A DNA stretch of 64,000 nucleotides. Source: Thermococcus thermotolerans. Lineage in GTDB: Archaea > Methanobacteriota_B > Thermococci > Thermococcales > Thermococcaceae. The stretch spans positions 310,001-374,000 of the forward strand of contig NZ_CP102602.1 in NCBI RefSeq assembly GCF_024707485.1. The letters are read 5' to 3'. Both the position numbers and the translations under genes were made by a program. Under the pieces are notes generated by a model. That model did no database searches. It saw only the letters and a program-made list of their open reading frames with translations, and had not been told where the DNA came from. This document shows, piece by piece, positions 32,413-40,902 of the stretch. Positions within the stretch are counted from its first letter, which is position 1. Every line of letters starts with the position of its first letter.

Positions 32413-32721
32413 TCAGGCTTCTTTCTGACGGTCTTCCAGAGGTTGTCCCTTGGGGTTATCTTTTCCGCCGGATTCTCCCCCCATAAAGGGGAACATCGGG
32501 CCGCATCCGTGGTACCATCTCCAAAATGTCCTCCTCCAAGCCATCTCCATCATTTCCCTCATCTTCTCCATCATTCCCTCGTATTCCTGCTCCGCTGGAT
32601 AGTATTCAGGGCCCATGCATCCGGCCATCCAGGGCATTGGAACATCTTCCATACCGCGGTAGTTCTGTGCCTCCATCTTGGTGTGCCAAAATCTCCTTAT
32701 CCTCCATCTGCACCCCATCAT
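32413..32721 (-). CDS. Small Met/Trp/Cys-rich protein, divergent from a winged-helix regulator (module copy 1)
   Basis: A 102-residue soluble protein with an unusual composition: many Met (for example YEGMMEKMREMMEMAWR), Trp/Arg clusters (RRTFWRWYHGCG) and Cys in MMGCRWR, AGCMG and HGCG. No known family. Such composition is found in copper or mercury binding proteins. ATG 32721 or 32718 follows GGTGGTG. A second, related module (56301 with its own regulator) shows the same composition and promoter, so the protein is probably real. Met-rich metal buffering is an inference. Confidence 0.65.
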   Translation of the reverse strand: MMGCRWRIRRFWHTKMEAQNYRGMEDVPMPWMAGCMGPEYYPAEQEYEGMMEKMREMMEMAWRRTFWRWYHGCGPMFPFMGGESGGKDNPKGQPLEDRQKEA

Positions 32722-32739
32722 TTACACCACCTCCAATTG

Positions 32740-32840
32740 TCTTCAAACCATAATATTATAGTTTTATTTATAAATTTTTTGGTAATATTGGCATTGAACG
32801 TCCCAGTATCCGGTAAAATTATAAAGGTATAGGTGTAGCA
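32740..32840. promoter_or_regulatory. Divergent promoter region of module copy 1
   Basis: Toward the Met-rich gene (minus strand) it reads TTTATAAATAA, then TATAATATTATGG with the palindrome ATAATATTAT. Toward the regulator (plus strand) it reads CCGGTAAAATTATAAAGGT. Copy 2 (56175-56300) has TTTATAAATAA and TAATATT toward its Met/Cys gene, and CCGGCAGAATTATAAGGGT toward its regulator. The shared TAATATT next to each TATA box is a candidate operator. Confidence 0.55.
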
Positions 32841-32856
32841 TATTTGGGTGAACAGG

Positions 32857-33195
32857 ATGGGACGATGGATGCGGTGCATGGGGAGAGACCCTGAGAACCT
32901 GATGACGTTTGTAATGTCATTAAGGCCACTGTTAACTGAGCCGAAAAAGAGCATAATAAGAAGCCTCGCAGAGGGAGAGAAGGGAACGAACGAGATACAT
33001 TCAGAACTCCGAGCCAGGGGGCTTAACATGCCCCGCTCGACTCTATACTACCATCTGTCCTCCCTTCAGGATGCTGGGATAATTGAGATGGCAGGATATA
33101 GGGAGAAAGGTGGGGGGGCACCCGAAAAGGTGTGGAGGCTTAAAGTGAGGAAGATATGTATAGACATCGTCACGGGAGAGGTTTCCAGGGAGTAA
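32857..33195 (+). CDS. Winged-helix transcription regulator (module copy 1)
   Basis: A 112-residue ArsR/PadR-like regulator. Helix-turn-helix: TEPKKSIIRSLAEGEKGTNE and MPRSTLYYHLSSLQDAGIIE, then GYREKGGGAPEKVWRLKV as the wing. The short N-terminus MGRWMRCMGRD carries Met/Trp/Cys, and the paralogue at 55845 begins MPRWMMC; both could bind a metal. ATG 32857 rather than GTG 32848 matches the paralogue's start and leaves GGGTGA at 5 bases. It divergently faces the Met-rich gene and probably regulates it; an arsenite-permease pseudogene follows 14 bases later. Confidence 0.87.
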   Translation: MGRWMRCMGRDPENLMTFVMSLRPLLTEPKKSIIRSLAEGEKGTNEIHSELRARGLNMPRSTLYYHLSSLQDAGIIEMAGYREKGGGAPEKVWRLKVRKICIDIVTGEVSRE

Positions 33196-33209
33196 CCTTC
33201 GGCCAGGTC

Positions 33210-34314
33210 TTGTCTCTTCTCACTTATTGGAATCTCGGCCATTTAACTCCTGTCAGGGAGTGGATCGGAGCATTGGTCATTCTACCCTCTAGGCTCCTTG
33301 GCTGCTTGGAGGTGGTCTTTAGGAATCCCTCAGATGCTCTCAAAGTTCACGGTTGCTAACGTCAACATTCCAATAGCCATCCTCATCCGGGCAATGATAT
33401 GTCCCATGATGGTCAAGGTTGATTTCTCAGCAATAAAAAGGGTTCACCGGGGGCAGATGCTCAAGGGTCTCATTGTTACCTGGACGACCAACTGGTTGAT
33501 AAAGTCCTTCACGATGTTCCTGATAAGTTCCTTCTTTCTCGTGTCGCTGTTTTCAGCGAAGCTCGGGTTGATAGAGCCCTCCCTTGCCAAGGAGTACGTG
33601 GCAGGAGCAATTCTCCTCGGAGCGGCACCATGTACGGCAATGGTGTTTGTATGGAGCTACCTCGCCGACGGGGATTCGCTCTACACACTCGTGCAGGTAG
33701 CCACGAACGATATGATAATCCTCTTCGCCTTCGCCCAGATAGTGGGCTTTCTCATGGGACTGAATCGTGTGCCGGTTCCCTATGATACTCTCCTCCTATC
33801 AGTGGTGCTCTTCGTCGTGATACCTTTGACAGCGGGTTACATCTCAAGGAGGCATATTCTTAGAACAAAAGGCTCTGAGTAGTTTGAGCGAAATTTCCTT
33901 CCAAAACTCAGCACGGTCTCTATAACGGGACTTTTGCTGACGCTGGCGCTCCTCTTCTCCTTCCAGGGCAGCATAATCCTTGAGAATCCCCTCCACATAG
34001 CCCTCATAGCAATACCGCTGACGATACAGACCTACCTGATATTTGCAATAGCCTACGGCTGGTCGTGGCTCTGGAAGCTTCCCCACAAGGTAGTGGCTCC
34101 TGCTTCGTTCATCGGTGCGAGCAACTTCTTTGAGCTGGCGGTGGCTTTCGCCATTGCCCTCTTCGGTCTCGAAAGCGGTGCCGCACTCGCCACGGTCGTG
34201 AGGGTTCTCGAAGAGGTGCCCATAATGCTCAGCCTCGTATGGATTGCCAACAGGACAAGGCACCTCTTTACCGCCAAATTTGAAGCCGAAGGAATAACCC
34301 CCGCAGGGGAATGA
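33210..34314 (+). pseudogene. Broken ACR3-type arsenite permease
   Basis: Similar to ACR3 transporters throughout ([57 protein letters not shown]). Two lesions are visible. First, the N-terminus reads in one frame (LTPVREWIGALVIL near 33246-33288) and continues in another from about 33325. Second, an in-frame TAG at 33880-33882 splits ...KGSE from [14 protein letters not shown]..., where the family usually has Trp, so TGG to TAG is the simplest cause. Aromatic residues also differ (LIRAMICPMM for an expected LIWAMIYPMM), which fits decay. It lies just after the winged-helix regulator. Either half might still be transcribed, but a working permease is unlikely. Confidence 0.8.
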
Positions 34315-34720
34315 GTCTTCCCCTACAATTTTTAATTTGAAAATAGTGGAATGGCTTCTTGCTGAGTTCTTCACGCAGACGAAAAGGATAAACTTTCTAT
34401 CCACTTCCAGCCACCTGAGGAGATGTACTCCAAGAATTTATAAATGTCTCCCCCATGAAAGCGATATTGTATGTAAAGGCTCATATTCGCCCGATGTATG
34501 GGGGCTGACACATGATATCTTATTAAGCCAGAGTGAGCTGTTTTTACCCCATTATTATCTATTTATCTTGTCAAGTTTTTATCATGTTTTTGTGCAAAAT
34601 GTTTTTATACTATTATGTGCATATTAAATTTTGTAATGTTTACAGTGAGCTACTCTGAAGTGGCCTTTGACGTTGTTGAGCATGTTGATTTCTACTGTAA
34701 AAGAAATTTGGGGGTTCTGT
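34315..34720. other. Noncoding AT-rich stretch
   Basis: About 400 bases without a convincing gene. AT content is clearly above that of the flanking genes. TATA-like TTTTTATACT occurs near 34601. One short frame (roughly 34645-34728, SYSEVAFDVVEHVDFYCKRN) looks like protein relic rather than a gene. Nothing else is supported. Confidence 0.4.
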
Positions 34721-35559
34721 ATGTATAAAAAAGCAACTTTGGGAGTTGCGATTTTTCTTTTTTATTGCCCCTTGTTATACCACAAACTTATGCCACCGAA
34801 GCCCTCTGTGGTCCCAACCCGGTTCTTGCCCCCACCGAATACTGCACATTCCACCCGTTCATCAAAGCCGGGAAAGACGATGCAATAATAATGCTCTCCT
34901 GGGATGCACTTGGCCCGGGAATGCAGGGGGTGCCCACCCCAAGCATGGTCGGGGAGTACTACTTCTAACTTCAAGGACGGGAAGCTCTACTACCTCGGAA
35001 ACACCACTGGGCAGAGGAGCTTTTTTATACGTTCCACGAAGGCCTCTGGTATCTGAGCGACGGGAGGGCCGTAGACCCAGAAGGGCCGTGCATATTGAAG
35101 AACACCACCCCTCCCGAGGAAATTAGAAAAAAGCTGTGCCCCTGCGGCAACGTCTCGATAGAGTCCCCCTCGTACCCGGTTAATATAAACGGTTCAAGCC
35201 TCTACATCTCGAATGGGGCAGTGTCATACACGATTGAGGTTCCCGACGATGTGGTAGTCACTGCCTCCAGCAATGTGACCCTGCGGGCGGTCTTTTTAAG
35301 GAAAGGCGTTCTGATATACACCAAACCCAAGAATCCCTTCGTCCCCTTTGAGTGGGGGAACCTCACGGTGCTCTACTACGACGGGGGCTCCCTCCGGAGG
35401 CTAAATTTCACGGAGGCCCTGAGGAGAGAACTGCCGGCCTGTCCCCCCATCGGGCGGATACAGAGGAAGTCTTTGGAGTTCTACGGGGTGCCCCTTGTGG
35501 GGATAGTTTTGGTGCTCGTGATGGTGTACTGGAAAACAAAAAGGAGTGGAAGGAGATAA
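34721..35559 (+). pseudogene. Frameshifted gene for a secreted, membrane-anchored protein
   Basis: The pieces make one ancestral protein read across frames. They are a signal peptide (MYKKATLGVAIFLF at 34721), a Cys-containing segment (TEALCGPNPVLAPTEYC, WDALGPGMQGVPTPSMVGEY), NFKDGKLYYLGNTTG in a third frame, FHEGLWYLSDGRAVDPEGPC, and a domain ending in a C-terminal membrane helix (GIVLVLVMVYWKT) with a basic tail. Shifts fall near 34750 (inside T runs), 34967 and 35022 (T6). Three shifts in one gene, two at homopolymers, mean either a pseudogene or assembly errors. No family recognised. Confidence 0.6.
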
Positions 35560-35564
35560 CTCAT

Positions 35565-36953
35565 TTACTTATCAGCAGTTCCTCCATTTATAGATGTTGG
35601 ACACACGTTCCCAAAACATGGGGGTGTAGGATCACTTCCATCGTCTATGGTTGTGAAATACATGGCTAGCTCAACGTTGTTATTTGCGAGTTCAATGTCC
35701 CTTTTTAGTATGGTTGCATAGTACAGCTGGTTTGGAGGGGCGTTCATAACCCTGACCCCATAGGTTACTACGGATTGAGACGTTTTTGAATAGCTGAAGG
35801 ATATAGAAAGTGCACCGACACCGGGTAGCTTACTCCACAGCCAGCTGGCGGCAGAACCGCCTAAGGGAACGGAATAAAATTTGTAGTTAGAACTACTCTG
35901 GAACTCGAAAACTATGTTATCGTATGTCCCGTAACTGGTAGTTTTGAAAACTTTTACCTTTGACCCTGTGCTGGAGGTGGGGAAGTGTGTGCTTATGAGG
36001 TAGTCCGTGAGGAGTTTATCCCTGTTTAAATTCTGCTCTTTTGCTTCATGGAAGCCACTCATCATGACTTCAACTGGATATACTCCCGATATTGGAATAC
36101 TAACATACTGCTTTTTCCATTTGTCGTATACAGGAATATTGTATATTACAACCACGTACTTCAGCGGAAGGTTGAGGTACCTATCAAGATAACCGTTTTC
36201 TGTTCGTACATCGGGTTCGGGTGCGTAGCTGACCTTTAGAGTTGAACCGGAGTACGAGGAACCAAAATCAATAACGGGAATCCCATCAACGCTGAAGCTC
36301 CACATAGCCCGTGTTGAAGTGGTCAGTTGTATTCCCCACGATGCTCCAATCCTGCCGATCTCCTTGCTGCCCTCCGTTCGAACTTTAAGTCCCATAAACG
36401 GGACCCACTCAACGAAGGTTCGAGACTCTGAATAGTATGAATCCTTCAGATATTCCCAGTTTTCAATGATGCAATATCTGGCGTTCAGTTCTTCGTATCC
36501 CCACGGACAGGAAGATGTTCCCAGCAACGAGCGGATCCTGTACTTTATCCTCGAAGTTAGAGGAAGATTGAGAACAGGTTGCTTTGAGGGTTGGGCAACG
36601 TCTTCAATTGGAAACATCCCATCGAGAACAAGTTTCCTGCCCGGGACGATGCTCTTGATGCCAATTTTACCATCCTTTGTGAAGTACACGATTATTGGAG
36701 TTGGAGTGGAGTGTAAGTTCTGGATTTTCGAATTCTCCCATCTCCTGCTCTCACTCCTAAATGTGAGAACTCCCCCAACGTGTCCCTGTTTCAAAAGCTT
36801 AACATCACCGTCCGTGGAGGGCTGGAATATAAACGCTTTGGCGCTCCCTTGAATGTATACTCTCTCAACACTCAGAAACTCAGAAGCGGCGGTTCCAAGG
36901 GTTGCGGTTGCTATAATTGTCAATAACAATATTGCTACAACTTTTGCCTTCAC
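35565..36953 (-). CDS. Secreted protein of unknown function with C-terminal VCPTS motif
   Basis: A 462-residue protein with a signal peptide (VVAILLLTIIATATLGTAAS, cleavage after about residue 23) and mostly beta-type sequence rich in aromatic and Ser/Thr residues. A pair of cysteines lies near residue 150 and another at the end: PPCFGNVCPTSING. The neighbouring interrupted gene at 38166 ends in PPCKNGVCPTSWGG, so both belong to one type of exported protein. GTG 36953 follows GGGGGTGACG; a TATA-like TTTTATATATAA lies upstream (minus strand, near 37000). I recognise no domain. Confidence 0.7.
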   Translation of the reverse strand: MKAKVVAILLLTIIATATLGTAASEFLSVERVYIQGSAKAFIFQPSTDGDVKLLKQGHVGGVLTFRSESRRWENSKIQNLHSTPTPIIVYFTKDGKIGIKSIVPGRKLVLDGMFPIEDVAQPSKQPVLNLPLTSRIKYRIRSLLGTSSCPWGYEELNARYCIIENWEYLKDSYYSESRTFVEWVPFMGLKVRTEGSKEIGRIGASWGIQLTTSTRAMWSFSVDGIPVIDFGSSYSGSTLKVSYAPEPDVRTENGYLDRYLNLPLKYVVVIYNIPVYDKWKKQYVSIPISGVYPVEVMMSGFHEAKEQNLNRDKLLTDYLISTHFPTSSTGSKVKVFKTTSYGTYDNIVFEFQSSSNYKFYSVPLGGSAASWLWSKLPGVGALSISFSYSKTSQSVVTYGVRVMNAPPNQLYYATILKRDIELANNNVELAMYFTTIDDGSDPTPPCFGNVCPTSINGGTADK

Positions 36954-37091
36954 ACCGTCACCCCCTGGAAATTCGTCATTTTAGATGAACCTTTTATTAT
37001 ATATAAAAATTACTGTCTTAGAAAGTTAATATGCTGCCACATTTAGTCCAAAATGCCTTGTTGTAATGCTCTAGACTATTGTGTTCATTGA

Positions 37092-37652
37092 CTATTCGCT
37101 GTCGGTGGGTGCCTTTGCCATCCTGTAGAACTCGTAAGTCTTCCCCTCAAGCTCGATGGAATGTTTCCTCTCAACGGAGTAGCCGAGCCTTCTGTAAAAA
37201 GCAATTGCCTCTTCGTTTCCCTGCTCGACATCGAGGACTATCCTCTCCGCGCCGCATTTCAAAGCCAGTCTCTCTGCCTCCAACATCAATGCCTTCCCAA
37301 TTCCCTTTCCCCTGAAGTCTGGATAAACGGCTATATTGCTGACGTAGTAGTCTCCATTTTCCAGTCTCCCTGAGCCACGAGTTGCCCTTATGAACGCGGG
37401 GAGGCGCTTTAGGAAGTCATGGCCGAGGACTTTTAGCATCAGCCAGCCCGTTCTTTTCTCCTCCCTCTCTTTAGCCTTCCAGTCATAGCTCAACAGCATT
37501 CCGGCTACCTGATCGCCGTAAACCGCAAAAATGACGTGCTCGTGGCTGAAGAGGTTGGCTTTTTCAATGAAGAGCCTCTCGAAGACCTTCCGGAATTTCG
37601 GCCCGAGGAGTGCCGGAAAGTACTCCGGCGCGGATATCTTCATGAGCCTCAC
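37092..37652 (-). CDS. GNAT-family N-acetyltransferase, possibly N-terminally truncated
   Basis: A 186-residue acetyltransferase of GNAT type. Acetyl-CoA binding motif A is visible in YYVSNIAVYPDFRGKGIGKA (R/Q-x-x-G-x-G/A) and motif B in ERIVLDVEQGNEEAIAFYRR, then GYSVERKHSIELEG. The frame stays open upstream (TEAEHFVRLMKIS), where a GNAT domain normally has a beta1 strand; a stop cuts it off about 12 codons upstream. The usual first strand therefore seems lost, and the gene may be damaged. GTG 37652 and ATG 37643 are both possible starts. It lies in a region of other broken genes. Confidence 0.7.
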   Translation of the reverse strand: MRLMKISAPEYFPALLGPKFRKVFERLFIEKANLFSHEHVIFAVYGDQVAGMLLSYDWKAKEREEKRTGWLMLKVLGHDFLKRLPAFIRATRGSGRLENGDYYVSNIAVYPDFRGKGIGKALMLEAERLALKCGAERIVLDVEQGNEEAIAFYRRLGYSVERKHSIELEGKTYEFYRMAKAPTDSE

Positions 37653-37741
37653 GAAGTGCTCGGCCTCGGTTTTCTTCCCTTCTAGTCATAGATAATTTTT
37701 ATGAGTGATTTTCATATAATCGTTTTGGGAGCGGTGCACCT

Positions 37742-38003
37742 ATGGCGACCGAAATGAAGGTGCTTAAAAGGCTCATTTCAACGCTATCCCTGGGCTACAT
37801 CCTCTTCTTCTACTCGGAGACGATGTTCTGGGCGAGGTGGAGGCCGGGAGTACCTTCTCGGGACTCGTCATGACGTGGCTTGTCTATTCGGCTCTGGCCT
37901 TCTTCGTGCTCCTCATGGGAACTGATTCAGGGTGGGAGGCGTTTACTCGGTTTTCCTCGTTGGGGCGGTCTTCGGCTGGTCGTTGATAACCCCATCAGGT
38001 TAG
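37742..38003 (+). pseudogene. Remnant of a small membrane-protein gene
   Basis: Starts well (ATG 37742; KVLKRLISTLSLGYILFFYS), then continues only by changing frame: TFSGLVMTWLVYSALAFFVL in a second frame and VGGVYSVFLVGAVFGWSLIT in a third, ending at a stop at 38001. All three parts are hydrophobic helices in the right order for one protein. At least two frameshifts are needed. No function known. Confidence 0.5.
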
Positions 38004-38165
38004 CGAGTTTTGGGTTCTCTTTTACTCAACTTGTTTTCGTCAAGTGGAATCGCTTTGAGGTGGTTGAAGTCTTTTTTCATTTCTTTGTTGTAAATTACTA
38101 TTAAGGAGAAAAACTTTTGAGGACTTGGATTTTATGTCCATTGAAAACTCCTGGAGGTGAACCTC

Positions 38166-39055
38166 TTGAAGTGGCGTCCGTTGATGGCAGTCCTTATTGG
38201 ACTGCTCCTGCTTGGAGTGACGACTGGAAGTGCGATGGCAATGCAATTTCAAATGACAACTCGGTCCCAATAACTCCCCAGAACTTCGGGGATAAAGATC
38301 AGCTGAGCATATACTTCTCAAAATACGATTCGTACGTCTACGGTGGCAGAATCTGGTTGGCATTCGTCTGGAGCTGGAGGGGATATACAGAAGCGGGTGA
38401 TGGTACCAAAGATCCAATAAGGATCTTGATACCTTGGATAATTGAGTATAAGGATGGTACAACTGAGCGCATATTTAAAAGTGATCCTTGGGTTTACGTG
38501 AAAGTCAACGAGTTTTACTACAACCCAAAGACAGACGTTGGAATAAAACGCGCAGAATGGCTGGAGAAGTGGGTAGACTTTAGATTCCCTGACGGTCACG
38601 TAGAAAAAGTTAAGATTCACTACAAAGTCATTAGGGTTGATGTAGATGACGACATTGGATACGGAATAGTCTACGTGGGAGTACAGCCCAATGGCAAGTG
38701 GCTTGATCAGAGTTTTAATATGCCAATAATCTATCTCCACACTTGGAACCAATGGGGGTTAATATCCGCGGGATTAACAATAACTTTCAATATAATCTTC
38801 CCACAGCCCAGTGGAAGAGCTGGGGCAGTTGCTGTGGGATTGTTAAGCTTGGCAGCTAGTGAACTTTTCAAGGACTTCCTTGAAAGTCGTGGATGGGGTA
38901 TCGGCTCGTGGAGAGAACCTAAAACCGCCAATCCCGTAGTAAAGCTCTCTTACAGTGCATATCCTTATAAACACTACTATCCACCGTTTCCACCGTGTAA
39001 GAACGGAGTCTGTCCGACCTCATGGGGTGGTAATAATGAGGCTTTACGGAACTGA
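38166..39055 (+). pseudogene. Secreted VCPTS-type protein gene interrupted by a frameshift
   Basis: TTG 38166, with GGAGGTGA 5 bases upstream, begins a good signal peptide (KWRPLMAVLIGLLLLGVTTG then SAMAMQ) but the frame stops at 38271-38273. The mature region continues in another frame from about 38250 to 39055: DNSVPITPQNFGDKDQLSIY, WLEKWVDFRFPDGHVEKVKI, a hydrophobic glycine-rich stretch, and PPCKNGVCPTSWGG at the end. One frameshift within 38240-38270 explains both. It is a relative in kind of the protein at 35565, with the same C-terminal motif. Could be a real lesion, a sequencing error or, less likely, programmed frameshifting. Confidence 0.65.
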
Positions 39056-39422
39056 AATCCCCACTATTTTATTTTTACGCTGGTGGATTGCCGAGCTGGC
39101 CCTGGCACTACTTGGTGGGTACTTTGGAAGTGATGGGTTTTATCCTGAGGCCCTTCTTGTCACGGGTTTTTACTGGCTGGGCTTCCCGGCCCTGATGTGG
39201 CTCATGTGCTCCGCCTACAGGGATTCGGAGTACTGCTCGCTGGAAGACAGGCTGTGGTTCGTGTTCTCCGCCGTTGTTCCTGCCTCCAACATCTTCGTGT
39301 GGGTTTTCGGGTTTTATCCGTACTCCACCGCTGTAATCTCGCTCCTCTGGACGCTCCTGCTGTTCAAGGTTGGGCTGGCATTGGGGGCTAAAGAAACGCT
39401 CGGACTGAATCGGGGTGAATAA
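39036..39422 (+). CDS. Small membrane protein of unknown function
   Basis: A 128-residue protein with about four hydrophobic helices (PTILFLRWWIAELALALLGG, LLVTGFYWLGFPALMWLMC, FVFSAVVPASNIFVWVFGF, AVISLLWTLLLFKVGLALG). ATG 39036 follows GGGGTGG by 5 bases and lies inside the end of the interrupted VCPTS gene, so the two were probably coupled. No family recognised. Confidence 0.6.
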   Translation: MRLYGTEIPTILFLRWWIAELALALLGGYFGSDGFYPEALLVTGFYWLGFPALMWLMCSAYRDSEYCSLEDRLWFVFSAVVPASNIFVWVFGFYPYSTAVISLLWTLLLFKVGLALGAKETLGLNRGE

Positions 39423-39424
39423 AA

Positions 39425-39567
39425 ATTGCCGACCTCCTCAGGATCTTTAGGACCGGGCTTTCAAGAGAACATGTAAAACAACAAAATCACATAACGTCAG
39501 CATCTCAACCATCGGCCTCGGTCTGTTTCTGAAAGCGGTTTATAAGGGACTTAAAGGATCACCTTAA
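39425..39567 (+). pseudogene. Possible short gene remnant
   Basis: Directly after the small membrane protein and a GGGGTGA site, one frame reads ADLLRIFRTGLSREHVK and a second, after a shift, NVSISTIGLGLFLKAVYKG up to a stop at 39565. The codon at the start position is ATT. This looks like a decayed small protein gene. Evidence is weak. Confidence 0.25.
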
Positions 39568-39667
39568 TTTTGTTAATTTTTGTCCTCCTACATTTCCATC
39601 TTGTGAAGGACAAGCCTCTTATCTCCTCCAGTAGAGTAAGCACTGACAAAAGAAAAGGTGATTCAAG

Positions 39668-40228
39668 ATGAAAGGTGAAATGAATGAAATGGAGAAAGGC
39701 GGAATGAAGAGCCACGAAAAGATGGAAGGCATGAAGGGAATGAATGGCAAAGGGAAAATGAAAGGAGGCTGTAAAGGCCACGGCAAGGGAATGAAGGGCA
39801 TGGGAAAGGGCCACCACGGAATGCACGGAATGGAGGAACCCAAGAAGGAGTACGCCTATGTCAGAGAGGTTGAAACCGGTTTCGATGAGACTGTGGCGAA
39901 GGTCAAGGAGGAGCTGAAGAAGGAGGGCTTCGGGGTTCTCAGCGAGATAAGGGTTGACAGCCTCTTCAAGGAGAAGCTCAACCTTGACATGGAGCCCTAT
40001 GTCATACTCGGTGCCTGCAACCCGAACTACTCGAGTCGGCTCATCGGAATAGACATCAACAGCGGTACCTTCCTGCCCTGCAATATCGTGGTGTACGTGA
40101 AGGAAGGGAAGACCTACGTGAGCCTGCTGCTCCCGACGGTCGCAATGAGCGTAACCGGGAACGACGAGCTGCTTGAGGTCGCGGCGAAGGTCGAGGATAT
40201 ACTGAAGGGCGTCGTTGACAGGGTTTGA
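39668..40228 (+). CDS. DUF302 protein with Met/Lys/His-rich N-terminal extension
   Basis: A 186-residue protein in two parts. Residues 1-57 are low complexity, made of Met, Lys, Gly, Glu and His (for example GMKGMNGKGKMKGGCKGHGK and GHHGMHGME), with one cysteine. Residues 60-186 are a full DUF302 domain (FDETVAKVKEELKKEGFGVL, EPYVILGACNPNYSSRLIGI, TFLPCNIVVYVKEG). Fusion of a metal-binding type tail to DUF302 suggests the domain handles metals or metal-bound ligands. GGTGAT precedes ATG 39668 at 5 bases. It is a single-gene unit before the kinase/AAA operon. Confidence 0.83.
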   Translation: MKGEMNEMEKGGMKSHEKMEGMKGMNGKGKMKGGCKGHGKGMKGMGKGHHGMHGMEEPKKEYAYVREVETGFDETVAKVKEELKKEGFGVLSEIRVDSLFKEKLNLDMEPYVILGACNPNYSSRLIGIDINSGTFLPCNIVVYVKEGKTYVSLLLPTVAMSVTGNDELLEVAAKVEDILKGVVDRV

Positions 40229-40319
40229 TTTTCCTTATGTATTTCTCCTCCTGTTTTCCAGTATTTGACAAAGTGGAAAATTTCACGACATCAAACTTTT
40301 CTCCAAAACGCCGAAAACA

Positions 40320-40328
40320 TTATATACT
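40320..40328 (+). promoter_or_regulatory. TATA box for the coiled-coil/kinase/AAA gene set
   Basis: TTATATACT, 47 bases before GTG 40375. Transcription would start near 40349, giving a leader of about 25 bases with GAGGTGAG just before the start codon. It is the best promoter for at least the first four genes; AAGGGTTAAATG near 44024 could be a second one before the kinase. Confidence 0.5.
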
Positions 40329-40374
40329 CCCAGAGCCCAGCACACATTAGAGGAAAAGATGAGAGGTGAGTGCT

Positions 40375-40893
40375 GTGGCACACCTGTTCGTGGTCATGTA
40401 TGAGAACGATGCCGAGAGGAAGCGCGTTGAGTACCTAATTGACAAGTGGTCAAATCGGGTCAGGGTATCAAAGGTTAAGGGAATTTCTTTCATAGTTGAC
40501 TCACCCGACGTGTCTGAGTTCGCTGAAGAGTTGCTGTCGAAACTCGACCCGCCGACCGAAGGCAAGGTGAGGGTGTACAGCATAAAGCCCGAGGACATAG
40601 GGTCGAAGGTAACCCCTAGGAGGGTTGAGATAGAGCGGCTAACTAAAGAGGAACCCGCGGTCGTGGCCAAGCTCCTCAGGTACATCCTCTCGAAGTTCGG
40701 CGCCTACTACGTCTCCAGCGAGGGGAGCGTTTCGAAGTACATGGCCTACACGAAGAAGGGCAGGCTGGAGATAACGGTGTCAGTTGAAGAGGAAGGCGGA
40801 GAAACGGCCGTCAGGGTGCTCGTAGAGGGTTACGGCAGTGCGGTTGAAGACATGGCGAAGAAAATCGAGAGGGAGCTCTCACTGCTTCTGTGA
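40375..40893 (+). CDS. Uncharacterised 172-residue protein, first gene of the kinase/AAA gene set
   Basis: A soluble alpha/beta protein: AHLFVVMYENDAERKRVEYL at the start, GISFIVDSPDVSEFAEELLS, a helical middle (EEPAVVAKLLRYILSKFG) and C-terminal strands (RLEITVSVEEEGGETAVRVL). No family recognised. GTG 40375 follows GAGGTGAG by 5 bases. It ends 9 bases before the coiled-coil gene, so it belongs to the same transcript. It may be a regulator or adaptor of the system downstream. Confidence 0.72.
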   Translation: MAHLFVVMYENDAERKRVEYLIDKWSNRVRVSKVKGISFIVDSPDVSEFAEELLSKLDPPTEGKVRVYSIKPEDIGSKVTPRRVEIERLTKEEPAVVAKLLRYILSKFGAYYVSSEGSVSKYMAYTKKGRLEITVSVEEEGGETAVRVLVEGYGSAVEDMAKKIERELSLLL

Positions 40894-40902
40894 GGTGGTA
40901 CC

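Noticed and set aside
33880-33882. TAG in ACR3 read as pyrrolysine or programmed readthrough
   Set aside because: No pyrrolysine genes are expected in this lineage, and the same gene has an independent N-terminal frameshift, so decay is simpler.
34337-34627. 96-codon open frame in the AT-rich gap
   Set aside because: Composition and lack of start signals suggest chance; no domain.
38166-38273. Programmed frameshifting in the VCPTS gene
   Set aside because: No slippery heptamer and stem-loop visible near the shift; other genes nearby are also broken, so a lesion or error is more likely.
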